A stretch of DNA of 14,111 nt from Bacteroidales bacterium UBA6828. GTDB lineage: Bacteria > Bacteroidota > Bacteroidia > Bacteroidales > Paludibacteraceae. Positions 5,410 through 13,700 of this stretch are shown here, piece by piece; the first letter of the stretch is position 1; the number at the start of each line of letters is the position of its first letter. The translations under genes and the position numbers were made by a program. The notes beneath the pieces are model-generated. The model searched no databases. It had not been told where the DNA came from and saw nothing but the letters and a program-made list of their open reading frames with translations. Location of the stretch: contig DKEG01000069.1 of assembly GCA_002452095.1 (NCBI GenBank), positions 39,304-53,414 of the forward strand, given 5' to 3'.

Positions 5410-7527
5410 TTATTTCAGCCACTTGTCCAGCCAGTCGAAGAAGGTGCGTTGCCAGAGAATGCCGTTTTGCGGTTGGAGCACCCAGTGGTTCTCGTCGGGG
5501 AATACGAGCAACTCGGCGGGGATACCGCGCATCTTGGCTGCGTCAAAAGCCGCCATCGCCTGATTGGCGAGGATACGGTAGTCTTTCTCGCCGTGAATAC
5601 AGAGAATAGGCGTATCCCATTTATCTACAAACCGGTGCGGCGAGTTGGCAAATGTGCGCTGTGCAATGGCGTTGTCTTTTTCCCAGAACGCACCGCCCAT
5701 ATCCCAGTTGGCAAACCATTTCTCCTCGGTTTCGAGGTACTGCATCTCCATATTGAAGATACCATCGTGGGCGATAAACGCTTTGAAACGGTGGTCGTGG
5801 TGCCCTGCAATCCAATAGACGCTATAGCCGCCGAATGATGCCCCGACGCACCCGAGATGGTCTTTGTCCGCGTTGGGAGAATGGGCTACAAACTCGTCTA
5901 TGGCGGTGAAATAGTCGCGCATACATTGTCCGCCGTAGTCGCCGCTGATCTCCTCGTTCCACTCCTTGCCGAAACCGGGCAAGCCGCGGCGGTTGGGGGC
6001 AACGACGATATAATCGTTGGCTGCCATCATCATAAAGTTCCAGCGGAAACTCCAGAACTGGCTGACAGGCGACTGGGGACCACCCTCGCAGTAGAGCAGG
6101 GTGGGGTATTTCTTGTTCGGGTCGAAATGCGGCGGGTAGATAATCCATGTGAGCATCTGTTTGCCGTCAGTGGTCGTCTGCCAGCGCGGCTCCACACGTC
6201 CCATTTCTATTTGGTCATAGATATTTTTGTTCTCAAAGGTCAGTTGGTTCAATTCGCATTGTGCATTGTGAATTGTGAATTGATATATCTCGTTTGCTTC
6301 GCGCATCGAGTGGCGCAGGCAGATATAGGTGTTACCGATGTTTCCGCATGGCTCGTAGTCGTACTGCCCGTCAGGAGTCAGTTGGCTGATTGTGCATTGT
6401 TCTTTGTGCATTGTGCATTGATACACCCGCTCCGTAGCGTGCCAAACGGCATTGAAGACGATGGTGCTGTCGTCTTTCCAGTAGTACGAATCCACGTTGG
6501 TGTCCAATCCGCGGCTGGCAAAGATTTTCTCTCCTGTGGTGCGGTTCATGATGAAAAGGCGGTTCTCGTCGCTCTCGTATCCGTCGCGCTCCATACTCTG
6601 CCAGGCGATATATCGCCCGTCGGGCGAATAAGCGGGATTGGTATCATAGCCTTTGTTGTCCTCGGTAATATCCTTGTGTGTACGTGTACACACATCATAG
6701 ATGTATATATCCGAGTTGGTCGAGAGAGCATAGTCAAGCCCTGTTTTTTTACGGCAGGTGTAGGCTATCTCCGTGCCGTCGGGGCTCCACGCCCATTGTT
6801 CCACACCGCCGAAAGGCTTCATCGGGCTTTCATAAGGGGTACCCTCCAAAAGGTTGATTACGTTCGTAACTTTCAGTTGCTTGTCCACCGGGTTTTCCTT
6901 GTCCAACTGCACCAGAAACGGCTGCGGAGCACTCTCCGTCCACTCGTCCCAATGCTTGTACATCAGGTCGGTTACCACACGTCCTGTGGCTTTGTCCAAA
7001 TCAGGATAGCGGTCGGCGGTGGTCTCTATGGTTTTTACCTGTGCTGCAAGCAGTATCTGCGAGTTGTCGGGCGAGAGCAGAAAACCCTCAATATCTTTGT
7101 CAAAGCCGGTCAGGCAGATGTCTTCGGTGCGTTGCCCCGCACGGCGCACGTGGAAATAGAGTTTTCCGCCTTTCAGATAGGCGAGTTGCCCGTCCTTTGT
7201 CCATGCGGGAGACGAACCGACAAACTCATCTTCCTGCCCCAACTGACCATTTTTCAGGTTGCATATACGTATCCACGTGGTGGAGCGGTTTTCGGGTACG
7301 CTGTAGTAACTGACGGTATAGGCAATGCGCTGATTGTCTGCATCTATAGCCACATTGCCGATACGTCCCATTGCCCATAGTGCTTCGGGGGTGAGACGCC
7401 CGCCTTTGATGGTAATTTGCGGTTTGGTAATAGGTTCTTTCTCCTCTGCGGTATCGTTTGCGCACGATGCCGCCAACAAGGCAATTCCTGCCATAAGCCA
7501 TACTTTTAGTTTCATACTTCGTTTCAT
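5410..7527 (-). CDS. dpp5: dipeptidyl-peptidase 5 (S9 family prolyl oligopeptidase)
   Basis: A 705-residue peptidase that removes dipeptides from peptide N-termini; in Porphyromonas gingivalis the orthologue serves amino-acid uptake. A signal peptide ends in LAASC (Cys22), suggesting a lipoprotein. The beta-propeller (about 45-445) contains MYKHWDEW and KKTGLDYALSTNSDIYIYD; the alpha/beta hydrolase domain has GGPQSPVSQFWSFRWN and SGDYGGQ. The triad is Ser564 (GASFGG), Asp649 (GEKDYR) and His681 (DENHW), with the same spacing (85 and 32) as I recall for P. gingivalis DPP5. The frame extends upstream to 7650, but the promoter at 7539-7570 lies inside that extension. The mRNA start would be only about 8 nt before ATG 7527 and about 20 nt before an in-frame ATG at 7513-7515, so the latter (701 residues) is also possible. 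Two propeller loops are encoded by heptamer arrays. First gene of the dpp5-thioesterase-sdaA unit. Confidence 0.93.
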   Translation of the reverse strand: MKRSMKLKVWLMAGIALLAASCANDTAEEKEPITKPQITIKGGRLTPEALWAMGRIGNVAIDADNQRIAYTVSYYSVPENRSTTWIRICNLKNGQLGQEDEFVGSSPAWTKDGQLAYLKGGKLYFHVRRAGQRTEDICLTGFDKDIEGFLLSPDNSQILLAAQVKTIETTADRYPDLDKATGRVVTDLMYKHWDEWTESAPQPFLVQLDKENPVDKQLKVTNVINLLEGTPYESPMKPFGGVEQWAWSPDGTEIAYTCRKKTGLDYALSTNSDIYIYDVCTRTHKDITEDNKGYDTNPAYSPDGRYIAWQSMERDGYESDENRLFIMNRTTGEKIFASRGLDTNVDSYYWKDDSTIVFNAVWHATERVYQCTMHKEQCTISQLTPDGQYDYEPCGNIGNTYICLRHSMREANEIYQFTIHNAQCELNQLTFENKNIYDQIEMGRVEPRWQTTTDGKQMLTWIIYPPHFDPNKKYPTLLYCEGGPQSPVSQFWSFRWNFMMMAANDYIVVAPNRRGLPGFGKEWNEEISGDYGGQCMRDYFTAIDEFVAHSPNADKDHLGCVGASFGGYSVYWIAGHHDHRFKAFIAHDGIFNMEMQYLETEEKWFANWDMGGAFWEKDNAIAQRTFANSPHRFVDKWDTPILCIHGEKDYRILANQAMAAFDAAKMRGIPAELLVFPDENHWVLQPQNGILWQRTFFDWLDKWLK
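6250..6284 (-). repeat. heptamer array inside dpp5 (copy 1)
   Basis: Five heptamers on the plus strand: CAATTCG, CATTGTG, CATTGTG, AATTGTG, AATTGAT (35 bp). In the protein they encode residues about 415-426 (QFTIHNAQCELN), between YQ and QLT, in a beta-propeller loop. The flank GTCAGTTGG(T/C)T is shared with copy 2. Confidence 0.85.
6388..6422 (-). repeat. heptamer array inside dpp5 (copy 2)
   Basis: Five heptamers on the plus strand: GATTGTG, CATTGTT, CTTTGTG, CATTGTG, CATTGAT (35 bp, as in copy 1). They encode residues about 369-380 (QCTMHKEQCTIS), again between YQ and QLT, in the preceding propeller loop. Confidence 0.85.
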
Positions 7528-7538
7528 AAAATTGCCTG

Positions 7539-7570
7539 CAAAGTTACAAAAATATCCGCACCTGTGCAAA
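7539..7570 (-). promoter_or_regulatory. promoter of the dpp5 operon
   Basis: On the minus strand TTTG (7570-7567), a 20-nt spacer and TAACTTTG (7546-7539): an exact match to the Bacteroidota consensus. The start of transcription would be near 7535, giving a very short leader. Confidence 0.8.
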
Positions 7571-7680
7571 TCCCTATACTTTTGCAACCGCAAAATGACC
7601 CATAGAGACATACTACCCTTGTCCAACTTGCAAAATAACCTACACACCAAATAAAATAGGCTGTCGGGGGAACGGTATTA

Positions 7681-8919
7681 TCAGTCGCGGCGGAAGATGT
7701 CGCGGGTATAGACCTTGTCTTTTACGTCGTCCAAACAGGGGTCGTAGCGGTTGGCGATGATGGCTTGGGAAAGAGACTTAAACTTCTGCAAGTCGTTGAC
7801 TACCAACGAGCCGAAGAACGTGCTGCCGTCGGGCAGGGTGGGTTCGTAGATGATGACCTGTGCACCCTTGGCTTTTACACGCTTCATAATGCCCTGTATC
7901 GACGACTGGCGGAAATTGTCCGAATTGGACTTCATCGTCAGGCGATAGACGCCTATCGTACAGGTATGCTCCTCGCCTGGATTGAAATCGCCGCGGCTGT
8001 AGTAGTCGTAGTAGCCCGCTTTTGCCAATACGCGGTCGGCAATGAAATCCTTGCGGGTGCGGTTGCTCTCCACAATCGCCTCGATGAGGTTCTCGGGTAC
8101 GTCCCGGTAGTTGGCGAGCAACTGTTTGGTGTCCTTGGGCAGGCAGTAACCACCGTAGCCGAAAGAGGGGTTGTTGTAGTGGGTACCGATACGCGGGTCG
8201 AGACATACGCCGTCGATAATGGCTTGTGTATCAAGTCCTTTCATCTCGGCGTAGGTGTCGAGTTCGTTGAAGTAACTGACGCGCAGGGCGAGGTAGGTGT
8301 TGGCAAAGAGTTTGACTGCCTCCGCCTCGGTGAAACCCATATAGAGGGTGTCGATATCCGTTTTGATAGCCCCCTGTTGGAGCAAGCCCGCGAAGGTGTG
8401 CGCCGCTTCCACGAGACGGGCATCGCTGAGGTCGGTGCCGACAATGATACGCGACGGGTAGAGGTTGTCGTAGAGTGCTTTCGACTCGCGCAGGAACTCG
8501 GGGGAAAAGAGGATATTGCGGCTGCCCGTCTTTTGGCGGATACCCTCGGTGTACCCCACGGGAATGGTCGATTTGATAACCATAATCGCCTCGGGATTGG
8601 CTTCCATCACGAGGCGGATAACCGTCTCCACCGCCGAGGTGTCGAAATAGTTCTTCTGGCTGTCGTAGTTGGTCGGCGCAGCAATCACCACAAAATCAGC
8701 GTCTTTGTACGCAGCGTAAGCGTCCAAAGTGGCGGTGAGGTCAAGTGGCTTCTCTGCGAGATACTTCTCAATATACTCGTCCTGAATGGGCGACTGGCGG
8801 CGATTGAGCATATCCACCTTTTCGGGGATAATATCTACTGCGGTAACGTGATTGTGCTGCGCCAGCAATGTGGCGATGGACAATCCTACATATCCTGTTC
8901 CGGCTACTGCTATGTTCAT
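7681..8919 (-). CDS. ugd: UDP-glucose 6-dehydrogenase
   Basis: A 412-residue NAD-dependent enzyme that oxidises UDP-glucose twice to UDP-glucuronate, in the cytoplasm. The N-terminal Rossmann domain carries GTGYVG (7-12). VIKSTIPVGYTE (114-125) and SPEFLRES (139-146) form the central signature. The catalytic Cys259 lies in GYGGYCLPKDTKQ (254-266). The C-terminal domain (about 300-412) binds the UDP-sugar. Length is normal. The first start, ATG 8919, places the nucleotide-binding motif directly at the N-terminus, as in the family. The product feeds capsule, exopolysaccharide or glycoprotein glycan synthesis. It lies 239 bp downstream of a second nucleotide-sugar dehydrogenase in the same direction. 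I see no good promoter in that gap; an octamer array fills the leader. Confidence 0.95.
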   Translation of the reverse strand: MNIAVAGTGYVGLSIATLLAQHNHVTAVDIIPEKVDMLNRRQSPIQDEYIEKYLAEKPLDLTATLDAYAAYKDADFVVIAAPTNYDSQKNYFDTSAVETVIRLVMEANPEAIMVIKSTIPVGYTEGIRQKTGSRNILFSPEFLRESKALYDNLYPSRIIVGTDLSDARLVEAAHTFAGLLQQGAIKTDIDTLYMGFTEAEAVKLFANTYLALRVSYFNELDTYAEMKGLDTQAIIDGVCLDPRIGTHYNNPSFGYGGYCLPKDTKQLLANYRDVPENLIEAIVESNRTRKDFIADRVLAKAGYYDYYSRGDFNPGEEHTCTIGVYRLTMKSNSDNFRQSSIQGIMKRVKAKGAQVIIYEPTLPDGSTFFGSLVVNDLQKFKSLSQAIIANRYDPCLDDVKDKVYTRDIFRRD

Positions 8920-8926
8920 AGACTTG

Positions 8927-8965
8927 GTAATTTGTAATTTTGTAAATGTGTAAATTTGTAAATGT
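8927..8965. repeat. tandem octamer array upstream of ugd
   Basis: Five units on the plus strand: GTAATTT, GTAATTTT, GTAAATGT, GTAAATTT, GTAAATGT. This is the same octamer as at 4625-4662, in the opposite orientation relative to the gene it precedes. It begins 7 nt before the ugd start codon, so it would be in the mRNA leader. Confidence 0.85.
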
Positions 8966-8977
8966 GCTTATCGGGGG

Positions 8978-9016
8978 ATCCTCCTGCTATCCACAGGGTA
9001 TCCACTCGACATCCAC
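8978..9016 (+). repeat. 11-bp-period array of ATCC(A/T)C, four units
   Basis: ATCCTC at 8978 and ATCCAC at 8989, 9000 and 9011 start exactly 11 bp apart, with spacers CTGCT, AGGGT and TCGAC. The same array in three units is found at 3395-3422. The second unit with its flanks is one base from a DnaA box (CTATCCACA against TTATCCACA). Confidence 0.8.
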
Positions 9017-9094
9017 CCGTGTTTGCTATATAATCGGTGGCAAAAATCCATTAATAATTTATAAGCATTTATCGTATGCGGAATGCCCTGCGAT

Positions 9095-9130
9095 TTGTTA
9101 TAGGTTGCGCATAGGTTGCGTATCCCTTGC
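9095..9130 (+). repeat. 11-bp tandem repeat, unit ATAGGTTGCGC
   Basis: ATAGGTTGCGC at 9100-9110 is followed by ATAGGTTGCGT at 9111-9121. TTGC recurs at 9105, 9116 and 9127, again at an exact 11-bp period, with a further TTG at 9095. It lies in the gap between the two sugar dehydrogenase genes, on the 3' side of the tviB-like gene. Confidence 0.65.
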
Positions 9131-9158
9131 TGTTTGCTATGCATTTAACTTTGTTAAT

Positions 9159-10451
9159 CTATAGCCGTGCGTCCACAAGGCTGCGCTCGACAAAGTTCTT
9201 CACATCGAAGATGACCGTCCCCTGCTCTTTGTACTTGCGGAAATCGAAGGTCTTGAACTGGTCGTGGCACACGCAGGCGATAACGGCAGCGTAGGGCTTG
9301 TCGGGGTCGATGGCGGGAATGAGGTCTTTGCCGTACTCTCGCTTCACCACCTCGGGGCTTGCCCATGGGTCGTAGATGTCCACATGGCAACCGAAATCTT
9401 CCAACTCGTTGGCGATGTCCACCACCTTCGTATTGCGGCAGTCTGGGCAGTTCTCCTTGAACGTTACACCGAGAATCAACACGTTGGAATTGAGGATTTT
9501 ATGGTCTGTTTTGATCATCAGTTTGAGCGTCTTGTCGGCGATAAACTTGGCGATGGAGTTGTTTACGGCACGCCCGCTGAGAATCACTTGCGGGTCATAG
9601 CCGAGTGATTTCGCCTTGTGCGCCAGGTAGTACGGATCCACTGAGATACAATGCCCGCCGACCAATCCGGGGCGGTATTTGAGGAAGTTCCACTTGGTGC
9701 CCGCCGCCTCGATGACGTCGTTGGTGTCGATGCCCACGCGGTCGCAGATGAGTGCGAGTTCGTTCATAAACGAGATATTCACATCGCGCTGGCTGTTCTC
9801 CACCGCCTTTGCCGCTTCTGCCACTTTCATGTTCGGTGCGCGGTGGGTGCCGTTTTCCAGAATCGAGTTGTAGAGGGCGTCCACGATGTCCGCCACCTCG
9901 GGCGTGGAACCCGAAGTGATCTTCTTGATTTTGGTCAGGGTGTTGATTTTGTCGCCCGGGTTGATACGCTCGGGCGAGTAGCCGCAGAAGAAATCCTTGT
10001 TGAATGTCAATCCGCTGTTGCGTTCCAAGACGGGTACGCAGTCTTCCTCGGTGCAACCAGGGTAAACGGTTGATTCGTAGATGACTATATCGCCTCGGTT
10101 GAGTGTCTTGCCGATTGTCTCGCTTGCGCGGAGTAGCGGCGTGAGGTCGGGGTTGTTGAAACGGTCAATAGGGGTGGGGACGGTAACGATATAGGTGTTC
10201 ACCTGCCGCAATTCCTCGGGGTCGGAGGTGAATGTGAGTCCGATTTGGCGGGTGGTGTTGTATGCTTCGCGTGCCTGTTTCATACCAATCAGATCGGCTT
10301 CAAGGGTATGGTCTCTGCCCGATTCCAGTTCTTCTACGCGTGCTTTGTTGACATCAAAACCGATGACGCGGTATTTCTTTCCGTATTCGATAGCCAAAGG
10401 CAAACCTACATAACCGAGTCCTACAACAGCGATAGTCCTGTTTTCTACCAT
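9159..10451 (-). CDS. tviB: UDP-N-acetyl-hexosamine 6-dehydrogenase, TviB/WbpO type
   Basis: A 430-residue nucleotide-sugar dehydrogenase. The Rossmann motif GLGYVG lies at 11-16, followed by the family-typical LPLAIEYGKKYRVIGFD. Further signatures are YESTVYPGCTEE (125-136), YSPERINPGD (158-167) and the catalytic Cys268 in GLVGGHCISVDPYY (262-275). In the family it oxidises UDP-GlcNAc or UDP-GalNAc at C-6 to the uronic acid, in the cytoplasm. The N-terminal pattern fits TviB/WbpO better than the WecC/WbpA (ManNAc) group, but the exact substrate cannot be fixed by eye. The start ATG 10451 is close behind the promoter at 10477-10508. It is read towards ugd and divergently from the DUF2723 gene. 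No other glycan genes lie beside it. Confidence 0.9.
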   Translation of the reverse strand: MVENRTIAVVGLGYVGLPLAIEYGKKYRVIGFDVNKARVEELESGRDHTLEADLIGMKQAREAYNTTRQIGLTFTSDPEELRQVNTYIVTVPTPIDRFNNPDLTPLLRASETIGKTLNRGDIVIYESTVYPGCTEEDCVPVLERNSGLTFNKDFFCGYSPERINPGDKINTLTKIKKITSGSTPEVADIVDALYNSILENGTHRAPNMKVAEAAKAVENSQRDVNISFMNELALICDRVGIDTNDVIEAAGTKWNFLKYRPGLVGGHCISVDPYYLAHKAKSLGYDPQVILSGRAVNNSIAKFIADKTLKLMIKTDHKILNSNVLILGVTFKENCPDCRNTKVVDIANELEDFGCHVDIYDPWASPEVVKREYGKDLIPAIDPDKPYAAVIACVCHDQFKTFDFRKYKEQGTVIFDVKNFVERSLVDARL

Positions 10452-10476
10452 AAATTGAATTTGTTAAAAAAGCCCA

Positions 10477-10508
10477 CAAAAATACTGCTTTTTTTTCAAA
10501 TGTACAAG
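10477..10508 (-). promoter_or_regulatory. probable promoter of the tviB-like gene
   Basis: On the minus strand CTTG (10508-10505), a 20-nt spacer, then TATTTTTG (10484-10477). The -7 box matches TAnnTTTG and the -33 box matches three of four bases. The leader would be about 20 nt. Confidence 0.55.
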
Positions 10509-10577
10509 CGCACGTGTGCGATAGGACTGCAAAATCGGGAAAAAGATGTGAAAAAGGTGAAAAAATATGGTACGGAT

Positions 10578-10608
10578 TTTGTAAAGTGGGTTGTGTTGCG
10601 TAATTTTG
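10578..10608 (+). promoter_or_regulatory. promoter of the DUF2723 gene
   Basis: TTTG (10578-10581), a 19-nt spacer and TAATTTTG (10601-10608). This fits the Bacteroidota consensus and sets a leader of about 145 nt. It also shows that the open frame upstream of ATG 10758 is not coding. Confidence 0.65.
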
Positions 10609-10629
10609 TACGTAATTTGCGGCTTTTTC

Positions 10630-10705
10630 CATTAATGCCCGTTAAAAATCCATTAAAAAGCGAGTCAAGGCATTCTCCGTTAATTGCCGTTAATCAATCG
10701 TTAAT
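10630..10705 (+). repeat. two triplets of C(A/G)TTAA at helical spacing
   Basis: C(A/G)TTAA starts at 10630, 10640 and 10651, then again at 10678, 10688 and 10699. Each triplet has spacings of 10 and 11 bp and the triplets are 48 bp apart. The array lies in the untranslated leader of the DUF2723 gene, just downstream of its promoter. Confidence 0.75.
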
Positions 10706-10757
10706 AAAGTCTGCGGATTTGCTCTGCAAAATAATAAAAACAATACAAAAACAAATA

Positions 10758-13700
10758 ATGAAAAAATTCAATCTGTGGAATGCGGTTTGCGGTTGGGTGG
10801 TGTTTGCCATCGCGGCGGCAACGTATCTCTTGACCATTGAACCCACGGCGTCGTTTTGGGACTGCGGTGAGTTTATCGCAAGTGCTCACAAGTTGGACGT
10901 GGGACACCCGCCCGGAGCACCATTCTTTATGCTGATGGGGCATTTCGCCCAGTTGTTTGCCTCCGACAATGCCCACGTGGCGATGTGTGTAAATGCGATG
11001 TCGGCACTGGCATCAGCATTCACTATCCTGTTCCTTTTCTGGACGATTACCGCCTTGGCACGCAAGTTGGTGAAACCAGATACGCTTGCCAAAGGTATCG
11101 GTGTGCTGGCGGCAGGCGCAGTGGGTGCATTGGCATACACGTTCTCCGATACGTTCTGGTTCTCCGCCGTGGAGGGCGAGGTCTATGCTTCGTCGTCGTT
11201 GTTTACGGCGATCGTGTTCTGGCTCATCCTCAAATGGGACGAGCACGCCGATGAAGAGGGTTCCGACCGCTGGCTGATACTCATTGCCTACCTGATGGGC
11301 TTGTCGATAGGTGTCCACCTGCTGAACCTGCTGACCATACCCGCCATCGTATTGGTGTACTATTTCCGCCGCTACGACTTCTCGTGGAAGGGCGTCATCT
11401 GCGCATTTCTGGCATCGGTGGCTATCCTCGCAGTGGTGCTGTATGGTATCATCCCCGGGTTCCCGACTATCGCAGGCTGGTTTGAGTTGCTGTTTGTCAA
11501 TGGTTTGGGCTGTCCGTTCAATACGGGTCTGGCAATATATATCGTGCTGACGATTGCCGCACTGGTGTGGGCAACCATCGAGACTATGCACAACGACGGC
11601 GGTCGCCTGACCGTGCGCCAGATCATCTCGTTTGTGCTGGCATTCGCTCTGTCGGGTGCGGCTTTCCTGTTCGAGAGTTGGTGGATCGGCTTGCTGCTCA
11701 GTGTGGCAGTAACAGGTCTGCTTTTCTGGAAACGCAACATGGTCTCCACGCGTCTGCTCAATACCGCTACGCTGATGATTGCGGTTATCCTGATCGGTTA
11801 CAGCAGTTATGCGGTGCTGGTTATCCGCTCGAGTGCCGACACCCCGATGGATCAGAACTCGCCCGACAATGTGTTCTCGCTCAAGTACTACCTCAACCGT
11901 GAGCAGTATGGCGACCGACCGCTATTCTACGGTCAGTCGTACAATGCGCCGGTGCAACTCGAGGTGCGCGGCAATATGTGTATTCCCGTTGAGAAACAGG
12001 GGCATGCGCAGTATGCTCCCGCACCCGAGGTAAGGGGTGAGAAAGACCATTATGTGGTAACGGGTTATAAGACCAACTACGTGTTTATGAAGGAGTTTTG
12101 TATGCTCTTCCCTCGTATGTACTCGTCGCAACCGAGTCATGTGGAGGCATACAAAGAGTGGGCGGACATCAAGGGCAAGCGTGTGCGCTACGACTATTGC
12201 GGGCAGCAGAAGACCGACTATGCGCCTACGTTTGCCGAGAATATGCGCTTCTTCTTCCGCTACCAGGTGAACTTTATGTACTGGCGTTATTTTATGTGGA
12301 ATTTCGCCGGGCGTCAGAACGACTTGCAGTCGTATGGCGACATCACCAAGGGCAACTGGATCAGCGGTATTCCGTTTATCGACAATGCTATGCTCGGCGA
12401 CCAGTCGGCACTGCCTACCGAACTGAAAGAGAATAAGGGACACAATGTATATTATATGCTGCCGCTCCTGCTCGGTATCATCGGTATCGTTTGGCAATGC
12501 GGCAAGCGCGTGAAAGAGAATGGTGTGGAGGTGAAAGAGGGCTGGAAATCGTTCACGCTGACTTTCCTGCTGTTCTTCCTGACCGGTTTGGCTATCGTCA
12601 TCTATCTCAACCAGACTCCCTACCAGCCGCGTGAGCGGGACTATGCGTATGCAGGTTCGTTCTATGCGTTCTGTATATGGATCGGTCTCGGAGTTTTGGC
12701 ACTCATTGACTGGCTGTCTGCCGCTATCAAGAACCCGAAAGCACAGGTGGCAATGGCATTGGTGGTAACACTCGTCTGCCTGCTCGTACCGGCACAGATG
12801 GCTTCGCAGAACTGGGACGACCACGACCGCTCGAACCGCTACTCGTGCCGCGATTTCGGTGCCAACTACCTGAAATCGTGCGAGAAAGAGGGTATCATCT
12901 TCTCCAACGGCGACAACGACACCTTCCCGCTCTGGTACAACCAGGAGGTGGAGGAAGTGGGTACCGACCTGCGTGTATGCAACCTGTCGTATCTGCAAAC
13001 CGACTGGTATATCTCGCAGATGAAACGCCCCTACTACAAGTCGCCCGCACTGCCTATCTCGTGGGAGTACAAGGACTTTATGCCCGGCAAGAACGAGATA
13101 GCATGGGTGGATAACAAACTCGGTCCCATCTCGGTGGACAAAGCGTTCTCCTTCCTGCGCTCGGACGACCCGCGCACCAAGAACAAAGAGGGCGAGAACT
13201 ACCTGCCGTCGAACCAACTCTATGTGCTGACGCCTGATTCACAGAAAGTGATGTTCAAGTCTGCCCGCCGCTACACCCGCTCGGAGATGATGATTATGGA
13301 AATGCTCAGTCAGAACCAATGGAAACGCCCGATGTACTTCGCCGCTACCGTGGGCAATGACTACTACCTTGGTTTGGAACCCTATTTCGAACTGACGGGT
13401 ATGGCATACCAAATCACCCCCGTGCGTAGTGCTGACGGGCAACCGCGCGTGAACACAGAGAAGATGTACGACAATATGATGCACAAGTTCGCATACGGAA
13501 ATATGAATATTCCCGGTATCTATATTGACGAGAATATGATGCGTATGTGCCGCACACACCGTATGATGTTTGCGCAACTGGCTGAAGCATTGATCAAAGA
13601 GGGGCAGAACGACAAGGCGGTCGAGGTACTCAACTATGCTGAGAAAGTGCTGCCGGGGTACAATGTGCCGTATGATTACACTTCGGCTTCTATGGCAGCT

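Noticed and set aside
7528..7650. N-terminal extension of dpp5 by 41 codons
   Set aside because: The promoter at 7539-7570 lies inside it, and the lipoprotein signal peptide begins only after it.
5857..8937. Long open frames on the plus strand (5857-7380 and 7765-8937)
   Set aside because: They lie opposite dpp5 and ugd, whose products match known families with catalytic residues in place; these are antisense shadows.
8978..9016. Replication origin with DnaA boxes
   Set aside because: Only one unit comes within one base of TTATCCACA, the others match worse, and no AT-rich unwinding region or dnaA/dnaN neighbour is present.
8978..9130. CRISPR-like array
   Set aside because: Units are 6 bp with 5-bp spacers, far below CRISPR repeat and spacer lengths, and there are no cas genes.
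9146..9153. TAACTTTG as a plus-strand promoter
   Set aside because: No TTTG lies 19-21 nt upstream and it would read into the 3' end of the minus-strand tviB-like gene.
10245..10757. N-terminal extension of the DUF2723 protein by 171 codons
   Set aside because: It overlaps the tviB-like gene on the other strand and contains both divergent promoters and the phased repeats; ATG 10758 gives a typical membrane-protein start.
11922..13217. 431-codon open frame on the minus strand inside the DUF2723 gene
   Set aside because: Antisense shadow of a well-conserved membrane protein; the product is His/Val/Arg-rich with no recognisable domain.
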